64,000 nt of DNA, taken from Aldehydirespirator sp028819505 (GTDB lineage Bacteria; Actinomycetota; Acidimicrobiia; Acidimicrobiales; Aldehydirespiratoraceae). Shown piece by piece: positions 1 to 7,894 of the stretch (the stretch's first letter is position 1; each line of letters begins with the position of its first letter). The notes beneath the pieces are model-generated. The model searched no databases, had not been told where the DNA came from, and saw only the letters and a list, made by a program, of their open reading frames with translations. A program made the position numbers and the translations under genes. Location: assembly GCA_965207755.1 (NCBI GenBank), contig OZ242297.1, forward strand, positions 2,294,001 through 2,358,000, in the 5' to 3' direction.

Positions 1-1886
1 GCGCTCAGACGCGCCCCGGCGCGCGCTTCGAGGCGGAGCAGTGCCATCGACCCGGAGACGGCCAGCACCGTCGCGGCGACGGTCAGAACCGCCAGCGCCA
101 CGAGGATCTGAGCCAACGCGCCGCCGCGGGCGAACGGCAGCGCCCACTCCGACAGCATGCCCAGCGCGATGGCGGGGGACTGGGTGATCAGCGCCGCGAC
201 CAGGCCCGCCACCGCGAAGCGTGTCAGGTCGGCGCCCATGCCGCAGCGCGCCAAGCGGATCAGGTCGCGCGCCGTTGCCGCCCGGTCGTCTGCCAGTTTC
301 GGGTAGACAGTCCAGGCCTCCGACGAGTAGTCGCCCGCGGCCGTCGCTCCCACCCGTGCGGAACGGCCGTCGGCGCCGACGGCCCGGTAGCCGGTGAGCG
401 CCGGAAGCAGGGCCACGGGCTCTGTGCTGTCACGCCGGTACGCCAGCATGGCGCCGCTGTCGGTGCGCCACCACTGGTCCTCGGGCGCGAGGCGCACGCG
501 CCGCGCCCGCAGCCCCGACGCCTCGATCACCTGCTCCAGGCTCGGCGGGGGCGCCGTGAGCGGCAGGCGCGGCTCGCGGAACTCGATGCCGCTGTGGCGA
601 CCGATTCGCCGCAGCGCGTCCAGCAGTGCCGTACTGTGCGGCACGGTGGCTTCGCGGGGAGTGCCCGCGAGCGACCCGAGCAGCTTCTCGGCGCGCTCGC
701 GCTCGAGCCGCCGGTGGGTCGCGAGCGCCGTTTGGGCATTGGCCTCGTCGGCGAGCAGCAGTCTCCGGTTGAGAGTCTCGGCACTGAACGCCATGGCGTG
801 AAAGTCGGCGAGGGCCCCGAGCAATTCTCCGCTGCCGATGCGCGGCGCGGCCAAGACCCGGAGCTCGGTCTCGCTCCGGGGCGATCCTCTGGCGCCGCTC
901 CCGCTGACCGTCACCCAGCACCCCGGGGTGAGCGGCATCCAACGGGCGGCGCCGGCTGCGGGCTGCGGCAGCACCTCGGTGCCCAGGTACCAGAGCGCTG
1001 CGGCGTCCGCGTCCGGCGAAGCCGAGATCCACACCACCTCGGACCCGCGGGTCCCGAGCACGCTGCCCTCCTCGACGGAGAACACGCTCGCCCGGACGGC
1101 CCCGTCCCCGCCGGCGCTGCTGCCCGCGACGGCGGTGTCGTCCCCGGCGGCGATGCTGTCCCCGACCGGCGCCAAGAGCGACTCTCTGTCGCGGCTGTCC
1201 CCGCCGGCGCTGCCGTCCTCGACCGGCACCAAGAGCGACTCCGCCGCGGCGCCGGCGCCCTGTCCGGCCGAGGCAGCGCCGGAGGACGGCGAGGCTCGAT
1301 CTCGGCCGGCACCGCTTGGAGGCGCTCCGCCCTGTCCGGCCGAGGCAGTGCCGGAGGACGGCGAGACGCTGCGAGCGCCGGCTGCGTCGAGGGTGATGAG
1401 GGCAGTGGTGCGGGGGCGGTACTCGATGTCGGCGGCGACGGCGCCCGCGATGTCGCTCACCCATGCTCGCGCCTGCCGGGCCACCTCAGCCTCCAGCCCG
1501 TCAGCGGCCCCCCCCCCTCCCGCAGGGCCGGTCCCGCCCGGGCCGCCGGCGGCGGGCGTCCCCAGTTCGGCTGCGTCGAGACGCAGCAGCCGAGTGCCGG
1601 CGAGACCCTTGGCCACGACGGTGAGCGGGCCGTCGAGGTCGGGCAGGCCGAACACCAGCCGGCCCGCAGAGGCTCGAAGCAGGTGCTTGGCGGCTGCGGC
1701 GGCGCGGCCCTCGTGGCGCTCCGCGCAGAAGACGTCCAGCGCCCCCTCCGCCACGAACCACACGCTCTGAGCGTCGTGCAGCAGCATCGGCGTGTTGGCG
1801 GCGGCACGGATCGGGTCGCCGCAGTCGGCCGCGAACGCCGCGAGGGCAGCGACGCCCGCCACGGCGTGGCCCCCGCGGGCGGTCAC
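1..1886 (-). CDS. NHLM-type bacteriocin export ABC transporter without C39 domain (3' end outside window)
   Basis: The frame is open from a GTG at 1886 to the left edge, about 628 codons. The GTG overlaps the TGA of the upstream C39 transporter (GTGA), so translation is probably coupled. The visible part matches the second ABC protein of NHLM/NHLP peptide-export systems: a long soluble N-terminal region with a cyclic-nucleotide-binding-like start (motif SVWFVAEGALDVF), a poorly conserved linker, then a region ending in membrane segments (VAGLVAALITQSPAIALGML and ILVALAVLTVAATVLAV). The ATPase domain must lie left of position 1. The linker (forward 1150-1380) has internal duplications: SPSSG(T/A)ASAGQG twice and ESLL(V/A)PV twice. 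Inferred role: partner half-transporter exporting a double-glycine leader peptide together with the two upstream genes. Family assignment is fairly sure; the cargo is not visible. Confidence 0.75.
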   Translation of the reverse strand, partial: MTARGGHAVAGVAALAAFAADCGDPIRAAANTPMLLHDAQSVWFVAEGALDVFCAERHEGRAAAAAKHLLRASAGRLVFGLPDLDGPLTVVAKGLAGTRLLRLDAAELGTPAAGGPGGTGPAGGGGAADGLEAEVARQARAWVSDIAGAVAADIEYRPRTTALITLDAAGARSVSPSSGTASAGQGGAPPSGAGRDRASPSSGAASAGQGAGAAAESLLVPVEDGSAGGDSRDRESLLAPVGDSIAAGDDTAVAGSSAGGDGAVRASVFSVEEGSVLGTRGSEVVWISASPDADAAALWYLGTEVLPQPAAGAARWMPLTPGCWVTVSGSGARGSPRSETELRVLAAPRIGSGELLGALADFHAMAFSAETLNRRLLLADEANAQTALATHRRLERERAEKLLGSLAGTPREATVPHSTALLDALRRIGRHSGIEFREPRLPLTAPPPSLEQVIEASGLRARRVRLAPEDQWWRTDSGAMLAYRRDSTEPVALLPALTGYRAVGADGRSARVGATAAGDYSSEAWTVYPKLADDRAATARDLIRLARCGMGADLTRFAVAGLVAALITQSPAIALGMLSEWALPFARGGALAQILVALAVLTVAATVLAVSGSMALLRLEARAGARLS

Positions 1887-4102
1887 TGTGCCTCCACAAG
1901 CTGCCGATAGAGCCCGGCGCGGTCGGCGAGCAGCTCGTCGTGGGTGCCGCGCTGAGCGGCCCGGCCACCGTCGAGCACGATGATCTCGTCGCAGTCGCGG
2001 ATCGTGGCAAGGCGGTGCGCCACGATGACGCAGGTCAGGCCGCGGCGGCGGAGCCCGTCGTCGATCTCACGCTCGACGACGGCGTCGAGGGTGCTGGTGG
2101 CCTCATCGGCGAGCAGGATCGAGGGATTCTGGGTCAGCGCCCGCGCGATCTCGAGCCGCTGCCTCTGTCCGCCGCTGAAGTTGCGTCCCCCCTCGGAGAC
2201 CATCGAGTCGTACCCGCCCCGGCGGGCCATGATCTCGTCGTGGATGCGGGCGTCGCGTGCCGCCTCGATGACCTGCTCGTCATCGATCGTCGCGTTCCAC
2301 ATCGTGAGGTTGTCGCGCACCGAGGCTGCGAACAGATGGATCTGCTGGTCGACCGATGCCAGGGAGTTGGCGAGCACCTCCGCGGGGATGTCGCGACGAG
2401 ACGCTCCGTCGAAGAGGATCTGGCCGCTGTCGGGCGCCAGCTCGCCGCTGATGATCCGCAGAAGCGTGGACTTGCCCGACCCGGTGAGGCCCACGAAGGC
2501 GACTCGCTGCCCTGCTTCGACGGTGACGCTGAGCGCGTCGATCAGCGGCGGGCGATCCTGGTTGAAGCCGAACGTGACGTCGCGCAGTTCCAGACTCCCC
2601 GCCAGCCGCAGCCTGCCGGCGAAGGTCGTGACCGAGGGGGAGGAACCGGCCGCAGCAGCCGACCCGGCCTGCGGCGAGGTCTCCGGACCGAGCGCGACCG
2701 CCTTAGCGTCCTCGGGAGCGTCGAGCACGTCCTGCACGCGCTGCAAGTCGGCGTCGAGCACCATGAAGGAGTCCGCGAACTGCACGAACCTCCCGATCGG
2801 CACCAGGAAGGCGCCCGCCAGCGTGTAGAAGGCGATCAGCGCTCCGGCGCTGAGCTCGCCCTGCACGACCTGCCATCCGCCCACGCCGAGCACGATGATG
2901 GCGCCGGCCATCGAGAACAGCCTCGGAAGAGCCCCGATGACGTAGCCGGTCGCCGAGAACTTCTGGCGTGCCGCGATCTCGCGGGCCTGCTGGCCGCTCC
3001 ACTGCACGAAGAAGTCGCCCTCGGCCGCGGTCGCCCGGATCATGTCCATGTCGCGCAGGCCGGCGGCCTCGATGCCGGTCATCGTGGCCTGCTCGTGCCG
3101 GAACTGGCGCTCGGTGTCGGCTCTCAACCGGCTGAGCAGCACCATGAGCCCGATGTTCGCGGCCGCGACGGCGGCGATGAGCGCCGCCAGCAGGGGATCG
3201 AACGCGAGCATCACGCCGAGCAGCACGAGGCTGGCGAAAAGCTCGATCACTAGCCAGGCAGCCCCGGTGGAGGCGCCCACCGCCACCGCGTCCACGAGAT
3301 GCACGCGAGAGGTGAGGTCGCCCGCGAACCGTTGCTCGAAGAACTGCGGCGGCAGCCGGAACACACGCCCCAGGAACCCCTGCGCGCCGCTCACCGACAA
3401 ACGGACGGCCATCTTGCGGAACATGTACTGCTGGAGCCACACCAGCATGTACATGACCACGCCCGAGACGGCCAGCACCCATGCCAGCGGCGCGCCCCAT
3501 CGGGGCTCGGACCCGCCCAGGACCCTGTCCACGAACACGCCGAGCATCACCGGCAGTGCGGCCACCGGCACCGCGGCCAGCAGGCCTGCCAGCACCGAGA
3601 ACGCCAGCGCCCCCCTGGCAGGCGCGAGCCACGGCCACAGCTTGGCGACTATCGGGGGCGGACGCCCCGTAGGCACGAACGAGTCGCTGCGCTGCGCCCG
3701 CAGCACCACTCCGGTGAAGGCCCGGTCGATGGTCTGCGCACTCACCGAGCGCCGGCCGTTGGCGGGGTCGTTCAAGTAGTAGCGCCCGCCCCGGACGCGT
3801 TCGAGCACGACGAAGTGGTTGAACTCCCAGAACAGGATCGCCGGGCCGTCGAGGCCGCCCAGGGCGTCCGTCTCCACGCGCCACCCTGTGAGAGTCAACC
3901 CGTAGGCGCGCCCGGCGGCCACGATGTCCGAAGCGCTGGTGCCGTCGCGGGACACCCGGCACGCCACCCGCAGCTCCTCGCTGGAGACATATCGCCCATG
4001 GTGGGCGAGAAGGATGCCCAGGCAGGCCGCGCCGCACTCGGTCACGTGCATCTGCGGTATGACCGGTGTGCGGGTTCGCCGCAGGCCTGGACTCGTGCGC
4101 AT
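1883..4102 (-). CDS. NHLM-type peptidase-containing ABC transporter (C39 protease / permease / ATPase)
   Basis: This 739-residue protein has the three-part build of bacteriocin exporters. An N-terminal C39 cysteine protease carries Cys23 in VTECGAACLG, His96 in FWEFNHFVVL and Asp112 in YLNDPANG, so the catalytic set is complete. A six-helix exporter domain follows at about residues 150-430. The C-terminal ATPase has Walker A GLTGSGKST, signature NFSGGQRQR and Walker B ILLADEAT. Such proteins cut a leader peptide after a Gly-Gly-type site and export the core peptide. I chose ATG 4102: it follows the HlyD-like stop by 14 bases and has GAGGAG about ten bases upstream; a frame extension to 4180 would overlap that gene. 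It sits between an HlyD-like adaptor and a second ABC protein, the usual NHLM order. No precursor gene is visible. Confidence 0.9.
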   Translation of the reverse strand: MRTSPGLRRTRTPVIPQMHVTECGAACLGILLAHHGRYVSSEELRVACRVSRDGTSASDIVAAGRAYGLTLTGWRVETDALGGLDGPAILFWEFNHFVVLERVRGGRYYLNDPANGRRSVSAQTIDRAFTGVVLRAQRSDSFVPTGRPPPIVAKLWPWLAPARGALAFSVLAGLLAAVPVAALPVMLGVFVDRVLGGSEPRWGAPLAWVLAVSGVVMYMLVWLQQYMFRKMAVRLSVSGAQGFLGRVFRLPPQFFEQRFAGDLTSRVHLVDAVAVGASTGAAWLVIELFASLVLLGVMLAFDPLLAALIAAVAAANIGLMVLLSRLRADTERQFRHEQATMTGIEAAGLRDMDMIRATAAEGDFFVQWSGQQAREIAARQKFSATGYVIGALPRLFSMAGAIIVLGVGGWQVVQGELSAGALIAFYTLAGAFLVPIGRFVQFADSFMVLDADLQRVQDVLDAPEDAKAVALGPETSPQAGSAAAAGSSPSVTTFAGRLRLAGSLELRDVTFGFNQDRPPLIDALSVTVEAGQRVAFVGLTGSGKSTLLRIISGELAPDSGQILFDGASRRDIPAEVLANSLASVDQQIHLFAASVRDNLTMWNATIDDEQVIEAARDARIHDEIMARRGGYDSMVSEGGRNFSGGQRQRLEIARALTQNPSILLADEATSTLDAVVEREIDDGLRRRGLTCVIVAHRLATIRDCDEIIVLDGGRAAQRGTHDELLADRAGLYRQLVEAQ

Positions 4103-4116
4103 CGTGAGGTGGCTCC

Positions 4117-5052
4117 TCAGCCGCGGCCGATCAGCAGTCCGATCGGGCGCCGGGATCCTGTGACGATGCGCGCGTCGCACGAATACGCGGCCCGCGGCTG
4201 CAGCGCCAAGTCCTCGAAGGCCGCCGGCGGGTCGTCGAACTCGGCGGCCACGAGAATGCCGGAAGCGCCCGGACCGGAACCGCCCGGACCGGCATCGGCG
4301 CCGGCGAGCGCACCGTCGCCGGCGAGCGGCGCTGCGGCGCCCGTTGCGGCGAGACGGGCGCCGGCCCGGACGGCGTCGGGCGCCCCCGCCGCGGTGACAC
4401 TCACGCTCACCTCCATCGACGCACGGAGGCGCGCCGCCTCGCCGGGGTCCACCGCGAGGATCGCCGTCGGCGGTGCGGCCGAGGCGTCCAGCACCTCAGC
4501 GACGGTGTCGCCGGCGGCAACCGCGGCCCCCCTCGGCAGGACCAGTGGCCCCATCACGCCGCTCACCGGCGCCACCACCACCGTCGCCGCCGCCTCGGCG
4601 GCTCTCAGCGCCTCGGCCTCGGCTGCGGCGGCCACGGCCTCCACAGACCCGGGATGCTGGGTCGCCAGAGCGGCCGAGCGAGCCTGTGCGAGCTCGGCGG
4701 CCAGGCTGAGCTCGGGCGCAGCAAGGCGCACCAGCGGATCGCCTGCGCCCACCCGCTCACCGGGCGCCACCGGCGTCTCGGCCACGACGCCCGGCGCCGA
4801 AGCTGCGGCGCCGTGGCGCTCCCCCGCGGTCCGCAGGACGCACGCAGCGCTCACGCCCGACTCCAGGCGGCCCAGGAGGCTCCAGACGACAACAGCCACG
4901 ACGACCACCCCCAACAGGACCAGCACCAGCCATTCGCGGGGAGCGGTGACGCGCACGATTCCGTCGATCGGGGCGACGCGGCCGCGCTGCTGGTAGGCCT
5001 CCGAGCGGTAGAGCGGCTGCTGGTCGGCATTCGCCTGAGGCTGGTCGGTCAT
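4117..5052 (-). CDS. HlyD-like NHLM bacteriocin secretion adaptor
   Basis: The product has 311 residues: a cytoplasmic N-terminus, one membrane anchor at about 41-60 (WLVLVLLGVVVVAVVVWSLL), then an extracytoplasmic alanine-rich part with lipoyl/biotinyl-like half motifs (VAETPVAPGERVGAGDPLV, and VLPRGAAVAAGDTVAEVLDA) flanking a short helical stretch at about 110-145. This is the periplasmic-adaptor layout of NHLM secretion proteins. It is the first gene of the cassette, 14 bases ahead of the C39 transporter, and is divergent from the MFS gene at 5179. It would link the two ABC proteins to the outside; in a Gram-positive cell, without an outer membrane, the exact mechanical role is unclear. 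Confidence 0.8.
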   Translation of the reverse strand: MTDQPQANADQQPLYRSEAYQQRGRVAPIDGIVRVTAPREWLVLVLLGVVVVAVVVWSLLGRLESGVSAACVLRTAGERHGAAASAPGVVAETPVAPGERVGAGDPLVRLAAPELSLAAELAQARSAALATQHPGSVEAVAAAAEAEALRAAEAAATVVVAPVSGVMGPLVLPRGAAVAAGDTVAEVLDASAAPPTAILAVDPGEAARLRASMEVSVSVTAAGAPDAVRAGARLAATGAAAPLAGDGALAGADAGPGGSGPGASGILVAAEFDDPPAAFEDLALQPRAAYSCDARIVTGSRRPIGLLIGRG

Positions 5053-5178
5053 ACGGCTCCTGAGCGCGGGCCAAGCCGGCGCCGAGGCACCGAGGCGGGA
5101 GCGATCCTAGTGGTATGTCGGGGTCCGCCGGCGCGGCGATCATCAGGGTGAGCGCCAACCGCAGCGGTACGCTGACGG

Positions 5179-6417
5179 ATGCGCGCCGCCGGATCCCCGA
5201 AGCCTCCGGGGCGGTTCGCGGCGCTCGGCAACCGCCAGTTCCGGCTGCTGTTCGTGGGCGGGCTGTTCACGTTCCTCACCATGCAGGTGGCCGGCATCGC
5301 CCGGGCCTGGCTCGCGTTCGAGCTCACCGGCAGCAACACCGGCCTCGGCGGCGTGATGCTGGCCTTCGGGTTCTGCAGCATCGTCGCCATCCCCTACGGG
5401 GGCGTGCTCTCCGACCGCTTGCCCAGGCGCACCGTGCTGCTGGTGGTCGGCGTCCTCCAGGCCGCGACCCCGATCTGCCTCGGTGTGGTGGTGGCCACCG
5501 GCACCGAGACGTACTGGATCCTGATCGCGGCCAGCGTCGTCCAGGGCGGGGTCATCTCGATCCTGGCGCCGGCCCGGCTCTCCTTCATCTCCGAGATCGT
5601 CGGCCGGGAGGCCATCACCAACGCGGTGTTCCTGTCGATGTCCACCGTGCAGCTGGCCCGGGTCGCCGGCCCGGCCGCGGCGGGCGCCCTGATCGGTGTG
5701 GCGTTCTTCGGCCTGGCCGGCGTGTTCTTCACCGCGGGGGCGCTCGGGATACTGAGCGTGGTCCTGCTGATCGGCCTGCCCAGAGGCACGCCGGCGAGCC
5801 GCTCGGGACGCGGCGCGCTCGGCGACATCGCCGACGGCCTGCGATTCGTCCGCTCCCGCCCGGACCTCGTACACCTGCTCGCCGTGTCGTTCGGGGTGGT
5901 GCTGATCGGCTTCCCCCACATGGCGTTCCTGCCGGTGGTGGCCGAGCAGGTCCACAACAGCGGATCGACCGGCTTCGGCCTCCTCAACGCCGCCGCGGCG
6001 GTGGGCGCCGCCGCGGGATCCATCTCGCTGGCGAACCTCGACCGCGGCAGGCTGCGCCCCTTCCAGACACGCAGCGGCCTGGCCTTCGGCGCCTCGCTGG
6101 CGGTGTTCGCGGTGATGCCCGGCTTCTACGCCGCGCTGGCGGTGATGGCGGCAGTGGGGGCCGCGTCCAGCGTGTTCCAGGCGCTCAACAACTCGATGCT
6201 GCTCACGTCGACGCCGGTCGAGTACCACGGGCGGGTCCAGAGCCTGCTGATGCTCAGCTTCTCGGGTTTCGCCATAGCGGCACTGCCCATCGGGATCGTG
6301 GCCGACGCCATCGGGATCCGCACGACGTTGGTGGTGCTCGGTGTGTCGGTGATCGCGGTGATGACGGTGGCCCGGATCGTCGAGCCTCGCCGCATGCCCG
6401 AGGCGACAACACTATGA
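5179..6417 (+). CDS. MFS transporter (enterobactin exporter EntS-like)
   Basis: This 412-residue protein has about 12 membrane segments and the major-facilitator loop 2-3 motif GGVLSDRLPRR near residue 75. The N-terminus (ALGNRQFRLLFVGGLFTF) resembles the EntS/MFS_3 group of drug or siderophore exporters. The ATG at 5179 starts a plus-strand set with 6444, 6863 and 6979, and is divergent from the HlyD-like gene at 5052. Its stop overlaps an upstream-frame ATG of the next gene (ATGA at 6414-6417). The substrate cannot be told from sequence. Confidence 0.85.
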   Translation: MRAAGSPKPPGRFAALGNRQFRLLFVGGLFTFLTMQVAGIARAWLAFELTGSNTGLGGVMLAFGFCSIVAIPYGGVLSDRLPRRTVLLVVGVLQAATPICLGVVVATGTETYWILIAASVVQGGVISILAPARLSFISEIVGREAITNAVFLSMSTVQLARVAGPAAAGALIGVAFFGLAGVFFTAGALGILSVVLLIGLPRGTPASRSGRGALGDIADGLRFVRSRPDLVHLLAVSFGVVLIGFPHMAFLPVVAEQVHNSGSTGFGLLNAAAAVGAAAGSISLANLDRGRLRPFQTRSGLAFGASLAVFAVMPGFYAALAVMAAVGAASSVFQALNNSMLLTSTPVEYHGRVQSLLMLSFSGFAIAALPIGIVADAIGIRTTLVVLGVSVIAVMTVARIVEPRRMPEATTL

Positions 6418-6443
6418 GCGGACGACACGAAGAGGAGGCAGCC

Positions 6444-6866
6444 ATGGCCGGCGACACGGACAGCGACACGGACAGCGACCACGCCGCAGGCGCGGCTCCC
6501 GCCGAGTCGGTGGTGCGCGCCTACTGGGAGAGAGTCTGGCTCGAGCGGGATCTCGACGCGCTGGAAGACCTGGTGACCGACCCGGTCGTGCGCCACACCG
6601 CCGAGGGCACGCAGCCCCTGACCCGCGACGAGTACCGCCGACGACTGGCCGGCGCCTTCGAGGCCGTCCGGGCCACCGAGGTGAGCATCGACTCCATCGC
6701 CGCCGACGGTCCCCTCGCGTGGGTCCGTCTCACCGTCCGGGGGGTGAGCCTGGCCACCGCGGCCCCGCTGTCGCTGGCCTGGCTGGGGCAGTACCGGATC
6801 GAGGACGGGCGCATAGCCGAGCTGTGGGCACTGCACCAGCCCGGCGCGGACTGGTCGGCGCGATGA
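6444..6866 (+). CDS. SnoaL-like / NTF2-fold small protein
   Basis: The product has 140 residues. An Asp/Ser-rich start is followed by a SnoaL-like (NTF2 superfamily) cone: AYWERVWLERDLDALEDLVTD, then DEYRRRLAGAFEA, and a C-terminal strand pair GQYRIEDGRIAELWALHQ. These folds are polyketide-cyclase-like or of unknown enzymatic role. I prefer ATG 6444 because GAGGAGGC lies six bases upstream; an earlier in-frame ATG at 6414 overlaps the MFS stop and would add ten residues. The stop overlaps the ATG of the small ORF at 6863. Confidence 0.7.
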   Translation: MAGDTDSDTDSDHAAGAAPAESVVRAYWERVWLERDLDALEDLVTDPVVRHTAEGTQPLTRDEYRRRLAGAFEAVRATEVSIDSIAADGPLAWVRLTVRGVSLATAAPLSLAWLGQYRIEDGRIAELWALHQPGADWSAR

Positions 6867-6982
6867 GCGGCGGCCCGACCATCCGGCGCCTCGACGGGCC
6901 CGCCGTGCCGTGGCAGCGGGTCAAAGCGCAGCGCAACACCGACGGCACGGAGTCGTCGGTCCGGGATCCGTCAACGGGGTGA
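6863..6982 (+). CDS. small ORF of 39 residues bridging two genes
   Basis: The short frame starts at an ATG that overlaps the SnoaL-like stop (ATGA, 6863-6866) and ends at a TGA that overlaps the GTG of the TauE/SafE gene (GTGA, 6979-6982). The product begins MSGGPTIRRLDGPAVPWQRV and is polar and basic, with no signal peptide. I do not recognise it. The double overlap favours translation, either as a real small protein or as a coupling leader for the permease. It could instead be the remnant of a longer gene. Confidence 0.35.
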   Translation: MSGGPTIRRLDGPAVPWQRVKAQRNTDGTESSVRDPSTG

Positions 6983-7722
6983 GCACCACGGAGCTGGTCG
7001 TGGTCGGCGTGGCCTCCGGGCTGGCCATGCTGGCCAAGAGCGCCACCGGGCTCGGCTACCCGCTGATCGCCATACCGATCCTGGCGCCGTTGACCGGTAT
7101 CGAGACCGCAGTGGCAGTGGTGACGCTGCCCAACGCCGCGGCCAACCTGCTCGTCGGTTGGCGAACCCGCCACGCCCGCTCCGAATCCCGAGACGTTCCC
7201 GTCCTCTCGGCGACATCGGCCGTCGGTGCGGTGTTCGGCGCGTTCATACTGGTCTCCGCGCCCGAGAGGCCCCTCCTTCTCGTGCTGGCGGCCACGGTGC
7301 TGCTGTTCGTGATCAGGTCCCTGTGGTTCGAGGAGTTCAGCCTGTCGCCCGCGGCCGGACGGCGGGGCTCGCCGCTCGTGGGCGCGGCCACGGGGTTGAT
7401 GCAGGGCGCCGTCGGCGTGTCGGGACCCATCATCGGGTCGTGGCTGTACGCCTACCGGCTGCCGCGCGACGCCTACATCTTCTCGCTGTCGGTGCTGTTC
7501 CTGCTCGCCGGCGCCGCCCAGATCGCCACGCTGGCGTCGATCGGCGCCTACAGCGGCGACCGGCTGACCGCCTCCGCTGTTGGGCTGGGACCGGTGCTGG
7601 CCGTCCTGCCGGCTGGTGAGCACCTGCGGGCGCGGCTGTCGGGCCCTCAGTTCGACCGGGCCGTGCTGGCCCTGCTGGCCGCCTCAGGGGCGACCCTCGT
7701 GGTCCGGGCCCTCGCCGGCTAG
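6979..7722 (+). CDS. TauE/SafE-family permease
   Basis: The product has 247 residues from the GTG at 6979. Two repeats of about four helices each are visible, starting TTELVVVGVASGLAMLAKSATG and, in the second half, PLVGAATGLMQGAVGVSGPI, the glycine-rich signature of the TauE/SafE (DUF81) anion-exporter family. Members move sulfite, sulfoacetate or other organic anions. An earlier in-frame GTG at 6910 would add 23 polar residues and overlap the small ORF. This is the last gene of the plus-strand group that begins at 5179; a hairpin at 7863 lies 140 bases downstream. Confidence 0.75.
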   Translation: MSTTELVVVGVASGLAMLAKSATGLGYPLIAIPILAPLTGIETAVAVVTLPNAAANLLVGWRTRHARSESRDVPVLSATSAVGAVFGAFILVSAPERPLLLVLAATVLLFVIRSLWFEEFSLSPAAGRRGSPLVGAATGLMQGAVGVSGPIIGSWLYAYRLPRDAYIFSLSVLFLLAGAAQIATLASIGAYSGDRLTASAVGLGPVLAVLPAGEHLRARLSGPQFDRAVLALLAASGATLVVRALAG

Positions 7723-7862
7723 CGCCGCGAGACGAGCCGGGCCGGCACGGCTGCCGACAGCGGACCGATGGGCCCGAGTTCCCGATCGACGACTACCGTG
7801 CCGGGCCGGGTCGCTGAGCCGCCGGCGCCGGCCTGAGCCGCCCGGCCCGTCCCTCACGGGCG

Positions 7863-7880
7863 CCCCTGAACGATCAGGGG
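7863..7880. terminator. short hairpin between convergent genes
   Basis: CCCCTGA-acga-TCAGGGG is a perfect 7-bp stem with a four-base loop. It lies between the 3' ends of the TauE/SafE gene (plus) and the amino-acid binding lipoprotein (minus). There is no T-run, as is common in high-GC actinobacteria. Confidence 0.45.
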
Positions 7881-7894
7881 TCAGCCCGGGGACC

